DNA of 64,000 bases from Diaphorobacter ruginosibacter (GCF_014395975.1 NZ_CP060714.1:868001-932000), one strand, 5' to 3'. Numbered from the stretch's first letter, positions 1 through 8,839 are shown. The notes: a model not told the origin generated them from the letters alone. A program made the numbers and translations.

Positions 1-1
1 G

Positions 2-958
<957 letters not shown>

Positions 959-984
959 TTCTCCGGCCTGATCCAGGCTGCAAG

Positions 985-1019
985 AACGCCCACTACCTTG
1001 AGCGGTGTGGGCGTTTTTC
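985..1019 (+). terminator. Rho-independent terminator of gltD
   Basis: A 9-bp perfect stem (AACGCCCAC with GTGGGCGTT) closes a short loop and runs into TTTTT, starting 27 bases after the gltD stop. It should end the glt transcript. Confidence 0.85.
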
Positions 1020-1025
1020 TTCCTT

Positions 1026-1091
1026 GTTTGAGGGCAGAGGCAACAAAAAACCACCCCCTAAGAACTAATGCCATTCAGATAACCCCAAGCG
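1026..1091. repeat. Shrunken copy of the intergenic repeat seen at 17.4-17.9 kb
   Basis: Positions 1026-1041 match 17381-17396 exactly, and 1068-1091 match 17887-17911 with few changes. The roughly 490 bases that separate these ends in the larger copy are missing here. The A-rich stretch before CCACCCC (1045-1060) also corresponds to 17866-17880. The rest of the 961-1178 gap shows no gene. Confidence 0.6.
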
Positions 1092-1178
1092 ACACTGAAG
1101 GCAGGTAAAAAAGACCACGTATTGCCCCTGGCCGGCAGATCGCACGAAGGCGGAGTGCGCGGCGAGGTGCCCTGCCAA

Positions 1179-2054
1179 TCACTCGCCGCCAAAGGCTTCG
1201 TCGAGCTTCTGATACTTGTCGATACCCACGATCTTCACGAAATCGGCATAGGCCATCATGCGCCCGGCGTCCGCCTGTGTGCTGCCTGATTGCCTGAGGT
1301 TCTGCAACACCTCCAGCGAGGTCCTGGCCGTGGCGAACAACGTGCTGACGGCGTACAGCACCACCGAGAATCCCATATCGCGCAGCACGTCGGCATGCAG
1401 CGCCGTGGTCTCGTTGCCTTCGACAATCGAGATCACCTTGCGGCCATCGAGGCGTGAGGCGATCTGCTCGGCTTGCGCAATGGTCTTCACGCCATCGACG
1501 AATGCCAGGTCGACGCCCGCATCCTGGTAGGCCTTGGCCCGATCGATCGCGGCGTCGATGCCATCCACGCCCAATGCATCCGTGCGGCCGATGATCTGCA
1601 GCGCGTGCGAGCCGCGGCAATGGATGGCGGCCTTCAGCCGCTTGATGCTTTCCCCCACGCTCATGAGCCGGATGCCCGCCATCTGCCCGCAGCGCTTTGG
1701 AGCCACCTGGTCTTCGAGGTGGATCGCCGCCACGCCCGACATCGCATACTCATGCACCGTACGCTCGATGTTGCTGATGCCGCCGTAGCCCGCGTCCGCG
1801 TCGGCAATGACCGGAACGTTCGTGGCGCGGACCATGTTGCGTGCCTGCGAGAGCATTTCGCTTTGCGTCATGAGGCCGATGTCCGGCGCTCCCAGCAGGC
1901 TTGCGGTCGCGCCGAAGCCTGTCATGTAGATCGCGTTGAACCCCGCATGCTCGACGAGGCGCGCGGTCAGTACGTCGGGCGCGCCCGGGGCCTGCAGCAT
2001 TTCCGAGCGCGCAATCATCTGCTGCATGCGCTCAGCCTGGTTGGTCAGATTCAT
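1179..2054 (-). CDS. Isocitrate lyase / PEP mutase family enzyme
   Basis: A 291-residue TIM-barrel enzyme of the PEP mutase/isocitrate lyase superfamily, which makes or breaks C-C or P-C bonds in small oxo- and hydroxy-acids (carboxy-PEP mutase, oxaloacetate decarboxylase, 2,3-dimethylmalate lyase, methylisocitrate lyase). The metal-site segment ADADAGYGG and the catalytic-loop segment EDQVAPKRCGQ are visible; the usual PKKCGH is PKRCGQ here. The start at 2054 is chosen because AGGGAGA lies 5-6 bases upstream; an in-frame start 30 bases earlier lacks such a site. It begins 26 bases after the Bug receptor stop, so the two are probably co-transcribed, which suggests a carboxylate substrate. The exact substrate cannot be told from sequence. 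Confidence 0.85.
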   Translation of the reverse strand: MNLTNQAERMQQMIARSEMLQAPGAPDVLTARLVEHAGFNAIYMTGFGATASLLGAPDIGLMTQSEMLSQARNMVRATNVPVIADADAGYGGISNIERTVHEYAMSGVAAIHLEDQVAPKRCGQMAGIRLMSVGESIKRLKAAIHCRGSHALQIIGRTDALGVDGIDAAIDRAKAYQDAGVDLAFVDGVKTIAQAEQIASRLDGRKVISIVEGNETTALHADVLRDMGFSVVLYAVSTLFATARTSLEVLQNLRQSGSTQADAGRMMAYADFVKIVGIDKYQKLDEAFGGE

Positions 2055-2080
2055 GGTTTCTCCCTCTGGCCTCCGGTGCG

Positions 2081-3049
2081 TCACTTGTTCACGTCGAGCT
2101 TGGCGAGGATGCCCTTGAACATCTCGCGATCATCCTGGATCTGTTTCAGGAATACGTCGCCCTCGCCATACGAATAGCCGAGGTTGGTCTTCTCCAGTGT
2201 CTCGCGGAAGCTGGGTTCGTTGCCGGCCTTGCGAGCCATGTCCTTGAGTGTCTTCACCACGGCATCGGGCGTGCCCTTGGGGACGACCAGGCCGCGCCAG
2301 GCGCCAACGGTCAAGTCGATGTTGCGCTCCTTGAACGTGGGGACCTGGGCAAACAAGCCCGGCATGCGCTGGTCGGCCATCACGGCCAGCATGCGCAGCT
2401 TGCCTGCCGCCACATGCTGCGCAACCTCACCGGGGCTGACCGTGACGGCATCGACGTGGCCGCCGAGCAGGCTCAGCACCGCGGGGTTTCCGCCCTGGAA
2501 GGGGACGTGGTTGAAGAGGGTCCGGGTCTTTTCCTCCAACGCGAGCGCTGCGACGTGCCATGCGTCGCCAATGCCCGCATTGCCGACCTGCAGCTTGCCC
2601 GGGCTCTTGCGGGCCTCGGCGAGAAATTCCTCGATCGTCTTCCATGGTGCATCCGCGCGTACGGTGATGGCCGAAGGGTCATTGTTCAGGCGCGCGATGT
2701 AGATGTAGTCCTCCACCGTCACCTTGGTCAGGTTGAGCGCCGGAAGAATGGCGAGGTTCACCGTGATCACGCCCATTTTGTAGCCATCGGGCCTGGACAT
2801 CGCAACGTCCGTGAAGCCGATCGAACTGGCGGCGCCGGGTTTGTTCACGACGACGATGGGTTGCGGGAAATGCTTGCGTGCAGCCTCCGTGAACGCACGG
2901 GCCATGTTGTCCGTGCCGCCGCCGGCCGCTGCCGAGACGATCAGTTCAACGGGCCTGGCCGGGTAGTCCGAGGCATGGACTGCCGGTGCTGAGAAGCCGA
3001 GGCACGAGGCCAGGGTGACGGAGGAGAGAAGCGAGATCTGGAGGCGCAT
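2081..3049 (-). CDS. Bug-type (tripartite tricarboxylate) periplasmic receptor
   Basis: A 322-residue periplasmic solute-binding protein of the Bug/TctC family. The start at 3049 gives a clean Sec signal (MRLQISLLSSVTLASCLGF, with cleavage near AVHA) followed by the family opening YPARPVELIVSAAAGGGTDN and a later PWKTIEEF-type segment. Proteins of this family usually bind carboxylates and hand them to a TctA/TctB membrane pair, but no TctA/B gene is nearby, as is common for these expanded receptors in Burkholderiales. The next gene downstream is a PEP-mutase-like enzyme, so receptor and enzyme may handle one carboxylate. No strong ribosome site is seen; the longer in-frame start at 3112 would spoil the signal peptide. 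Confidence 0.88.
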   Translation of the reverse strand: MRLQISLLSSVTLASCLGFSAPAVHASDYPARPVELIVSAAAGGGTDNMARAFTEAARKHFPQPIVVVNKPGAASSIGFTDVAMSRPDGYKMGVITVNLAILPALNLTKVTVEDYIYIARLNNDPSAITVRADAPWKTIEEFLAEARKSPGKLQVGNAGIGDAWHVAALALEEKTRTLFNHVPFQGGNPAVLSLLGGHVDAVTVSPGEVAQHVAAGKLRMLAVMADQRMPGLFAQVPTFKERNIDLTVGAWRGLVVPKGTPDAVVKTLKDMARKAGNEPSFRETLEKTNLGYSYGEGDVFLKQIQDDREMFKGILAKLDVNK

Positions 3050-3180
3050 ACCGCAGCTTGTAGTGGAGGACACAAAGTCTGCAATTGCCGCACAGCGACC
3101 GATATCCGCCAAGGGGGAAACCCATAGGCGCCGCGGAATGCGGCTGAAATGCAGGCTTGGCTGCGTTGCGCACAGGAACG

Positions 3181-3215
3181 AAAAACCCCGCTGCGGCTTG
3201 CACCGTAGCGGGGTT
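3181..3215 (-). terminator. Terminator after the first tRNA-Lys
   Basis: Read on the minus strand, AACCCCGCT and AGCGGGGTT form a stem followed by a run of T, eight bases beyond the CCA end of the tRNA at 3224. It ends that tRNA's transcript. Confidence 0.8.
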
Positions 3216-3223
3216 CGTTTGTT

Positions 3224-3299
3224 TGGTGGGCCCTGAGTGACTCGAACACTCGACCAACGGATTAAGAGTCCGCTGCTCTACCAACTGAGCTAAGAGCCC
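3224..3299 (-). tRNA. tRNA-Lys (anticodon CUU), copy 1
   Basis: A 76-base tRNA including an encoded CCA. The 7-bp acceptor stem pairs GGGCTCT with AGGGCCC (one G-T pair). The D stem is GCTC/GAGC, the anticodon stem GCGGA/TCCGT encloses CTCTTAA (anticodon CTT, lysine AAG), and the T stem GAGTG/CACTC encloses TTCGAGT. It is identical in sequence to the copy at 3473-3548. Confidence 0.97.
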
Positions 3300-3341
3300 T
3301 GACCGAAAGACTAAAAATGCCTCTCAGCAAGTAAGACATAA

Positions 3342-3347
3342 ATTATA
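3342..3347 (-). promoter_or_regulatory. -10 box of tRNA-Lys copy 1
   Basis: On the minus strand this reads TATAAT, a perfect -10 hexamer, about 43 bases before the tRNA. No convincing -35 is visible at 17 bases. It implies copy 1 has its own promoter rather than depending on read-through from copy 2. Confidence 0.5.
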
Positions 3348-3429
3348 CATCGAAAATTTCGCTGTGCGCGAAACATGTCGCATTCGATGCATGGCGTCTT
3401 CGAGGAGATGCCTATCCGCTTCGTGAATG

Positions 3430-3465
3430 AAAAACCCGCTGTGACCGGAAGTCGCAGCGGGTTTT
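3430..3465 (-). terminator. Terminator after the second tRNA-Lys
   Basis: Minus-strand stem AACCCGCT/AGCGGGTT followed by TTT, placed seven bases past the end of the tRNA at 3473. It resembles the terminator of copy 1 in outline but differs in loop sequence. Confidence 0.78.
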
Positions 3466-3472
3466 GCTTGCT

Positions 3473-3548
3473 TGGTGGGCCCTGAGTGACTCGAACACTC
3501 GACCAACGGATTAAGAGTCCGCTGCTCTACCAACTGAGCTAAGAGCCC
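3473..3548 (-). tRNA. tRNA-Lys (anticodon CUU), copy 2
   Basis: All 76 bases are identical to the tRNA at 3224-3299, with the same cloverleaf, the CTT anticodon and an encoded CCA. The copies are 173 bases apart and each is followed by a hairpin terminator. Two adjacent copies suggest gene-dosage adjustment for the lysine AAG codon, the favoured lysine codon in a GC-rich genome. Confidence 0.97.
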
Positions 3549-3581
3549 GAAAACGGTTCAGTGCGTTGCGCTGAAGCAGCT

Positions 3582-3587
3582 ATTATG
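3582..3587 (-). promoter_or_regulatory. Putative -10 box of tRNA-Lys copy 2
   Basis: Minus strand reads CATAAT, 33 bases before the tRNA start, one base off the -10 consensus. A weak CTGAGG lies 17 bases further upstream. Confidence 0.4.
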
Positions 3588-3649
3588 CACCATTTTTCGA
3601 CGCCCTCAGGAAAAACAGCGCGTTTTTCCTGATTTTTTAGGCGCGGGGC

Positions 3650-4627
3650 TTACATCAGCAGGTGTTCGCCCGCGTTGTCGCCGCCCAGGATCACGTAGTT
3701 CACCTTGCGGATGTCCATGAGCTTCTTGCCGCCGGCGTAGCTGATGGAGGACTGCACGTCCTGCTCCATCTCGACGAGCGTATCGGCCAGCTTGCCCTTC
3801 ACGGGCTCGAGGATGCGCTTGCCTTCGACATGCTTGTACTCGCCCTTGTTGAAGTCCGAGGCAGAGCCGTAGTACTCCTTGAACAACTGGCCGTCTTCCT
3901 CGACGGTCTTGCCCGGCGATTCTTCATGGCCTGCGAACAGCGAGCCGATCATCACCATGCTGGCGCCGAAGCGGATGCTCTTGGCGATGTCGCCATGGCT
4001 GCGGATGCCGCCATCGGCAATGATCGGCTTGGTGGCCACGCGTGCGCACCACTTGAGCGCGGAGAGCTGCCAGCCACCGGTGCCGAAGCCGGTCTTGAGC
4101 TTGGTGATGCAGACCTTGCCTGGGCCGATGCCGACCTTGGTGGCGTCGGCACCCCAGTTCTCGAGATCGATCACGGCCTCGGGCGTGCCCACGTTGCCTG
4201 CGATCACGAAGGCCTGGGGCAGCTTGGCCTTGAGGTAGCCGATCATGTTCTTCACGCTGTCGGCATGGCCGTGCGCGATGTCGATGGTCACGTACTCGGG
4301 GCACAGGCCTTCGGCGACGAAGCGGTCCACGGTGTCGTAATCCGGTTGCTTGACGCCCAGGGAGATCGATGCGAAGCAGCCCTTGGCCTGCATGTCCTTG
4401 ACGAACTTCACGTTGTCCAGGTCAAAGCGGTGCATCACGTAGAAATAGCCGTTCTGGGCAAGCCATGTGCAGATGTTCTCATCCACCACGGTCTTCATGT
4501 TCGCGGGCACGGCCGGCAGGCGGAAGGTGCGGCCGCCGAGTTCCACGCTGGCGTCGCATTCCGAGCGGCTTTCCACTCGGCACTTGCGGGGCAGCAACAG
4601 GACGTTGTCGTAGTCAAAAATTTCCAT
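3650..4627 (-). CDS. guaC: GMP reductase
   Basis: A 325-residue IMPDH/GMP-reductase family TIM barrel that converts GMP to IMP and ammonia with NADPH, recycling guanine nucleotides. The opening MEIFDYDNVLLLPRKCRVES is typical, the catalytic-loop cysteine sits in GIGPGKVCITK, and the phosphate-binding segment IADGGIRSHGDI follows. There is no CBS insertion, which separates it from IMP dehydrogenase. The start at 4627 has AGGAG ten bases upstream; an in-frame TTG nine bases earlier would sit on top of that site. The upstream leader contains a hairpin with a T-run (4718-4749), so attenuation control is possible. It is divergent from the helicase gene. Confidence 0.93.
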   Translation of the reverse strand: MEIFDYDNVLLLPRKCRVESRSECDASVELGGRTFRLPAVPANMKTVVDENICTWLAQNGYFYVMHRFDLDNVKFVKDMQAKGCFASISLGVKQPDYDTVDRFVAEGLCPEYVTIDIAHGHADSVKNMIGYLKAKLPQAFVIAGNVGTPEAVIDLENWGADATKVGIGPGKVCITKLKTGFGTGGWQLSALKWCARVATKPIIADGGIRSHGDIAKSIRFGASMVMIGSLFAGHEESPGKTVEEDGQLFKEYYGSASDFNKGEYKHVEGKRILEPVKGKLADTLVEMEQDVQSSISYAGGKKLMDIRKVNYVILGGDNAGEHLLM

Positions 4628-4717
4628 GAGATCCAAGCTCCTGACAGTTCATTGAAGAAAAGGGCGCTTGGTCCGGCGGCCGGCTCTCGTGCGAGGCGAA
4701 GGCAGTGCTTCGGGCAC

Positions 4718-4749
4718 AAAAAACCGGGCCAAGAAATCTTGGGCCCGGT
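4718..4749 (-). terminator. guaC: Hairpin with T-run in the guaC leader (possible attenuator)
   Basis: On the minus strand an 8-bp GC stem (ACCGGGCC/GGCCCGGT) with an inner AAGA/TCTT pairing is followed by TTTTTT. It lies about 90 bases before the guaC start. A possible minus-strand promoter (TTTCAA, 17 bases, TAGAAT at 4755-4760) would start RNA right at the hairpin. No gene ends here on the minus strand, so it is either a leader attenuator or a block on antisense transcription. Confidence 0.6.
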
Positions 4750-4864
4750 GATTGATTCTAATTGGATTTCGATGCCTTTGAAAGCCGCAGGCCGCCGTGT
4801 GGCTATTGCAGGAGCGGCGCGGGATCGCAAAGCCCGCCAAATGCGTGGCGACGCACGGGCTTTC

Positions 4865-4870
4865 TACAAT
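4865..4870 (+). promoter_or_regulatory. -10 box placing the helicase mRNA start at or near its ATG
   Basis: TACAAT ends six bases before the ATG at 4877, so transcription would start at about the A of the start codon. GGAGG is present but only one base from the ATG, too close for normal use. This arrangement suggests a leaderless transcript. Confidence 0.45.
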
Positions 4871-4876
4871 GGAGGC

Positions 4877-7378
4877 ATGGTTCCACAAGACATGTTTTCC
4901 GCGCCGTCGACAGGCCTTTTCGGTGATCCTCAGCCCGTGGCCGGGCAGGCGCAGTCCCCGCTCCTCCAGGGACTGAACGACGAGCAGCTTGCCGCCGTCA
5001 CGCTGCCCGCAGGCCATGCCCTGATTCTGGCCGGTGCAGGCTCGGGCAAGACGCGCGTGCTCACCACGCGCATTGCATGGCTGCTGCAGAACGGCTATGC
5101 CAGCCCGGGCAGCATCCTCGCGGTGACGTTCACGAACAAGGCCGCTAAGGAAATGCTCACGCGGCTTTCCGCGATGCTGCCGGTCAATGTGCGGGGCATG
5201 TGGATCGGCACCTTCCACGGCCTGTGCAATCGGTTGTTGCGCGCGCATCACAAGCTGGCGGGCTTGCCGTCGACCTTCCAGATCCTGGATACACAGGATC
5301 AGCTCTCCGCGATCAAGCGCCTGTGCAAGCAGTTCAATGTGGACGAGGAGCGTTTTCCGCCGAAGCAACTGGCCTACTACATCGCCAACTGCAAGGAGGA
5401 GGGCATGCGTCCGGGCGATGTACCTGTGCATGACGCGGACAGCCGCAAGAAGGTGGAGCTGTACCAGCTCTACGAGGACCAGTGTCAGCGTGAAGGCGTC
5501 GTCGATTTCGGCGAACTGATGCTGCGCTCGTTCGAGCTGCTGCGCGACAACGACCCGGTGCGTGAGCATTACCAGCGGCGATTCCAGCACATCCTCGTCG
5601 ACGAATTCCAGGACACCAATCGCCTTCAGTACGCGTGGCTCAAGCAGATCGCGGGGGACCTGGTGGGGGGCCGGCTGCAGACGCGCGGCAGCGTGCTGGC
5701 GGTGGGAGACGACGACCAGAGCATCTATGCCTTTCGCGGTGCACGCGTGGGCAACATGGCCGACTTCGTGCGCGAGTTCGAGGTGCAGCGCCAGATCAAG
5801 CTGGAGCAGAACTACCGCTCCTACAGCAACATCCTCGACTCGGCGAACGAGCTCATATCGCACAACAGCCGCCGCCTGGGCAAGAACCTGCGCACCGACC
5901 AGGGACCGGGTGAGCCCGTGCGCGTTTACGAGGCGCCCAGTGACCTGGATGAGGCGCAGTGGATGGTCGACGAGATCAAGCAGCTGGTGAAGAACGACGG
6001 CTTCGAGCGACGCGAGATCGCGATCCTCTACCGCAGCAATGCACAGTCGCGCGTGATCGAGTCGGCGCTGTTCAACGCGGCGGTTCCCTATCGTGTGTAT
6101 GGCGGCCTGCGGTTCTTCGAGCGCGCGGAAATCAAGCATGCGCTGGCCTATCTGCGCCTGCTCGAGAACCCGAACGACGACACCAGCTTCCTGCGGGTGG
6201 TGAACTTCCCGCCGCGCGGCATCGGTGCGCGCAGTATCGAGACGCTGCAGGATGCGGCGCGCAGTGCAGGTTGCTCGCTGCACGATGCGGTGAGTGCGGT
6301 GCCAGGCAAGGCCGGCGCGAACCTGGGTGCCTTCGTGGCGATGCTCGATGTGCTGCGCGAGCAGACGCAAGGTCAGAACCTGCGCGGCATCATCGGCCAG
6401 ATGCTCGAGACCAGCGGCCTCATCGAGCACTACCGCAACGAGAAGGAAGGCGCGGATCGCATCGAGAATCTGGATGAACTGGTCAACGCCGCCGAGAGCT
6501 TCGTCACGCAGGAAGGCTTTGGCCGCGATGCGGTGGCATTGCCGCTGGACGAACAGGGCGGGCCGCTCACGCAGAGTCCCGCGAGCCAGGGGCTGGATCC
6601 CTCGCTGCCGATGCTGAACGAACCCTTGAAGAACGCCCGCGCGGCTGCCGGCGGCATCGTGGACGCCGACACCGGCGAGACGCTGTCGCCGCTTGCCGCT
6701 TTTCTTACGCATGCAGCGCTGGAGGCCGGCGACAACCAGGCCCAGGCCGGCCAGGATGCGGTGCAACTGATGACCGTGCATGCGAGCAAGGGGCTCGAGT
6801 TCGATGGGGTGTTCATCGGCGGCCTTGAGGAGGGATTGTTCCCGCACGAGAATGCGATGAGCGACCGCGATGGCCTGGAGGAGGAGCGCCGCCTCATGTA
6901 CGTGGCGATCACGCGCGCGCGCAAGCGGCTCTACCTGAGCCATTCGCAGACGCGCATGCTGCACGGCCAGACGCGCTACCACATCAAGAGCCGCTTCTTC
7001 GAAGAGCTTCCCGAGGGCGCGCTCAAGTGGCTCACGCCCAGGCAGTCCGCCTTCGGTACCTATGCACCCGAGTCAGGCTCGGGCGGCTATGGCGCAGGTC
7101 GCTACGGCTCGCGTGGAGGTCACGGAGGAGGGTATGGCGGCGGCTTTGGCGGCGGCTTCAAGTCCGAGACATTTGCAAGCCCCCCCGTGCCGCAGCAGAA
7201 GGCCGAGCCATCGCATGGACTGAAGGTCGGCACGCCGGTGTTCCACAACAAGTTCGGCGAAGGCAAGGTGCTTGCGATCGAAGGCGCAGGCGATGATGCG
7301 CGCGCGCAGGTGAACTTTCCGCGCCACGGCACCAAATGGCTGGCGTTGTCGGTGGCCAAGCTCACCATCGTCGATTGA
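4877..7378 (+). CDS. uvrD: UvrD/PcrA-family superfamily 1 DNA helicase
   Basis: An 833-residue 3'-to-5' DNA helicase of the UvrD/Rep family, acting in nucleotide excision repair, mismatch repair and fork clearing. Walker A is AGAGSGKT (residues 52-59), motif II is VDEFQDT (about 238-244), motif III follows (GDDDQSIYAFRGA), and motifs V/VI appear as LMTVHASKGLEF and EERRLMYVAITRAR. After residue 734 there is a glycine-rich linker and then a compact C-terminal domain (HGLKVGTPVFHNKFGEGKV, about 776-833), the UvrD/PcrA-type module that binds partners such as RNA polymerase. The frame is open far upstream to 3662, but that part is antisense to guaC and is not coding. The start at 4877 fits the -10 box. 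Confidence 0.93.
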   Translation: MVPQDMFSAPSTGLFGDPQPVAGQAQSPLLQGLNDEQLAAVTLPAGHALILAGAGSGKTRVLTTRIAWLLQNGYASPGSILAVTFTNKAAKEMLTRLSAMLPVNVRGMWIGTFHGLCNRLLRAHHKLAGLPSTFQILDTQDQLSAIKRLCKQFNVDEERFPPKQLAYYIANCKEEGMRPGDVPVHDADSRKKVELYQLYEDQCQREGVVDFGELMLRSFELLRDNDPVREHYQRRFQHILVDEFQDTNRLQYAWLKQIAGDLVGGRLQTRGSVLAVGDDDQSIYAFRGARVGNMADFVREFEVQRQIKLEQNYRSYSNILDSANELISHNSRRLGKNLRTDQGPGEPVRVYEAPSDLDEAQWMVDEIKQLVKNDGFERREIAILYRSNAQSRVIESALFNAAVPYRVYGGLRFFERAEIKHALAYLRLLENPNDDTSFLRVVNFPPRGIGARSIETLQDAARSAGCSLHDAVSAVPGKAGANLGAFVAMLDVLREQTQGQNLRGIIGQMLETSGLIEHYRNEKEGADRIENLDELVNAAESFVTQEGFGRDAVALPLDEQGGPLTQSPASQGLDPSLPMLNEPLKNARAAAGGIVDADTGETLSPLAAFLTHAALEAGDNQAQAGQDAVQLMTVHASKGLEFDGVFIGGLEEGLFPHENAMSDRDGLEEERRLMYVAITRARKRLYLSHSQTRMLHGQTRYHIKSRFFEELPEGALKWLTPRQSAFGTYAPESGSGGYGAGRYGSRGGHGGGYGGGFGGGFKSETFASPPVPQQKAEPSHGLKVGTPVFHNKFGEGKVLAIEGAGDDARAQVNFPRHGTKWLALSVAKLTIVD

Positions 7379-7414
7379 TCACCTCGGCGCCTCGCGGCGC
7401 TGCTATCTCTGTAT

Positions 7415-8086
7415 CTATATGGGAAGGCAGCGCACAGCCGTGTGAGGCATGGCCAGCTTTTCGGCATAGAGGCCCTTGCGCTCGGGCAGCAGCAGGGCTC
7501 CCAGTCCGCTCATGACCACCACTTCCGACCCTGGCTGAACCTGCCGGTAGCACTTGTCGAGCGATGCCAGCGTGTCGCTCAGCAATTGCCCCTGTGCCTG
7601 CTGCGCGGGATTTTTCTTCAGGGCCTGTGCATGGCGGGTCAGCCATTCCGAATAGGCGGCCAGCGTGGCTTCCGGCAGCTTCGCCCTTTCGTCTTCGGGA
7701 ACCATGCGCTCATACAGCATCTTGAGACTGTCGTCTCCCGCCTGCCCCATCACGAGCACCGCGTTGTAGTGCACCTCATAGGCCTGCTCTCGGTAGATCA
7801 CCTGATCGATCGCGTAGCGGAGTCGTCCTTTTTCGCCCCCGAGAGATTGAATCAGCTCGCGCGCAGCGGCGCTGTTGGGATCGCTCGCCAGTTGAACCTC
7901 CAGCGCCGACGAGATCTGCTCGTCGCTGGGATAAAAAATGGCCTGCGGGCTGAACGACGCAGGGCTCGGAGAACACGCTGTCAGTGCAAGCAGCGCGGGA
8001 AATATGCTGAGGGTGAGAGCGATATTCTTTGATGAATGGCAGATATTTGTGAAAATATTGTGAATATTCTTCATGCGATTAGTCAT
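7415..8086 (-). CDS. Lipoprotein of unknown function
   Basis: A 223-residue protein with a long lipoprotein signal: a hydrophobic run at residues 22-37 ending in the lipobox L-T-A-C (Cys38). The mature part is mostly helical and rich in Glu, Gln, Ala and Leu, with no motif I recognise. The N-terminal coding part is AT-rich compared with the rest, continuing the AT-rich stretch upstream. An alternative start lies at 8074 (MKNIHN). No ribosome-binding site is visible upstream of either. It is convergent with the helicase gene and divergent from the repeat-protein cluster, so a link to that cluster is possible but unproven. Confidence 0.65.
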   Translation of the reverse strand: MTNRMKNIHNIFTNICHSSKNIALTLSIFPALLALTACSPSPASFSPQAIFYPSDEQISSALEVQLASDPNSAAARELIQSLGGEKGRLRYAIDQVIYREQAYEVHYNAVLVMGQAGDDSLKMLYERMVPEDERAKLPEATLAAYSEWLTRHAQALKKNPAQQAQGQLLSDTLASLDKCYRQVQPGSEVVVMSGLGALLLPERKGLYAEKLAMPHTAVRCLPI

Positions 8087-8473
8087 TGCATTGAGGGAGG
8101 TGATTGAAAATCATGACATCGAATCGCAGATGAATTCGAATTCGTCGGATTTCATTATCTGGAAGATAGAGGGAGTATTAATATTTTTGCATCCTCATAT
8201 GTCATGAATTGTTTTAAAGATTGACCGTTCATCTCGTTTTATTCTCTTGGTAAGCCACGTTAGTTTTTGTAAGCCATTGATTGTGAAGGCTGCTTTCACG
8301 GCTTTGTGACAGCTATCGATGAATTCCCCTCTATGGCTGCGATTTATGACAGAGATCCGCTGCGAGGAATTGAGGGAACTTTTTTTTACGTTCGTCAAAT
8401 TGATTGACTATGAGAATGGGCCCGCTAGCCGTGATTGGCTGCTTTTCCATTCACTCTCAATTCTCGAAGGAAC
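8087..8473. other. AT-rich intergenic region upstream of the repeat-protein cluster
   Basis: About 390 bases clearly richer in A and T than the rest of the window, with several T-runs (for example 8383-8390). I find no convincing gene; short open frames on both strands lack good ribosome sites. A weak promoter-like pair (TTTACG, 18 bases, TATGAG) lies near 8388-8420. A long AT-rich stretch in front of an exported-fibre cluster would suit an H-NS/MvaT-type silencer or a dedicated activator. Confidence 0.5.
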
Positions 8474-8479
8474 ATGAAA

Positions 8480-8839
8480 ATGCGAAAGATTGCTACCACT
8501 GCAGTTGCCCTCCTTGCGCTCACCTGTGGCGCAGCATTCGCCCAAAGCGGCAACATCGCGATTCCCGGCCTGTTCTCCGGCAAGGGCTCTGCCGGCTCGG
8601 AGATCAAGAACAGCACGATCACGCTGTCGCGCAACAAGGCAACGGACGTGACTGCCGGTGGCGGCAAGGTCGGCATCAAGGTGGCCGAGGTCTCGATGGA
8701 GGGCGTGGCCAACGTGAACAGCGTGAACATCACCGGCTCCAAGGTCACCGACTCGCACATCATGCTGATGGACAACGAAGCCACGCGCATCAACGCCATT
8801 GGCGGCACGGCCAACGTCAACTCCGTGAACATCAACTAA
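8480..8839 (+). CDS. Small exported repeat protein (candidate fibre subunit)
   Basis: A 119-residue protein with a clear Sec signal (MRKIATTAVALLALTCGAAFA, then QSGN), leaving a mature chain of about 97 residues. The mature chain is two copies of a repeat: an N-x-A segment, then AxGG, then VNSVNI. The first copy is longer (RNKATDVTAGGGKVGIK, ending VNSVNITG) and the second shorter (DNEATRINAIGG, ending NVNSVNIN). The same long/short alternation builds the large protein coded next. AAGGA lies eight bases before the ATG at 8480; the ATG at 8474 is too close to it. I infer a secreted, self-associating subunit by analogy with CsgA/CsgB; no known family is recognised. Confidence 0.7.
   Translation: MRKIATTAVALLALTCGAAFAQSGNIAIPGLFSGKGSAGSEIKNSTITLSRNKATDVTAGGGKVGIKVAEVSMEGVANVNSVNITGSKVTDSHIMLMDNEATRINAIGGTANVNSVNIN

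Noticed and set aside
3608..3639. Hairpin AGGAAAAAC/GTTTTTCCT with T6 on the plus strand after guaC
   Set aside because: The T-run is on the wrong strand for guaC and no plus-strand gene ends here. It may be a weak bidirectional terminator, too uncertain to list.
3662..4876. 400-residue upstream extension of the helicase frame
   Set aside because: It is antisense to guaC, whose sequence is clearly the real gene. The helicase begins at 4877, next to a -10 box.
8092..8206. Plus-strand GGGAGGTGATTG resembling a strong ribosome site upstream of the repeat cluster
   Set aside because: The following ATG frame stops after six codons and the GTG frame overlaps the site itself.
8195..8398. 67-aa minus-strand frame in the AT-rich gap
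   Set aside because: No ribosome site, no family features, and no neighbour that would explain it. Possible but not supportable.
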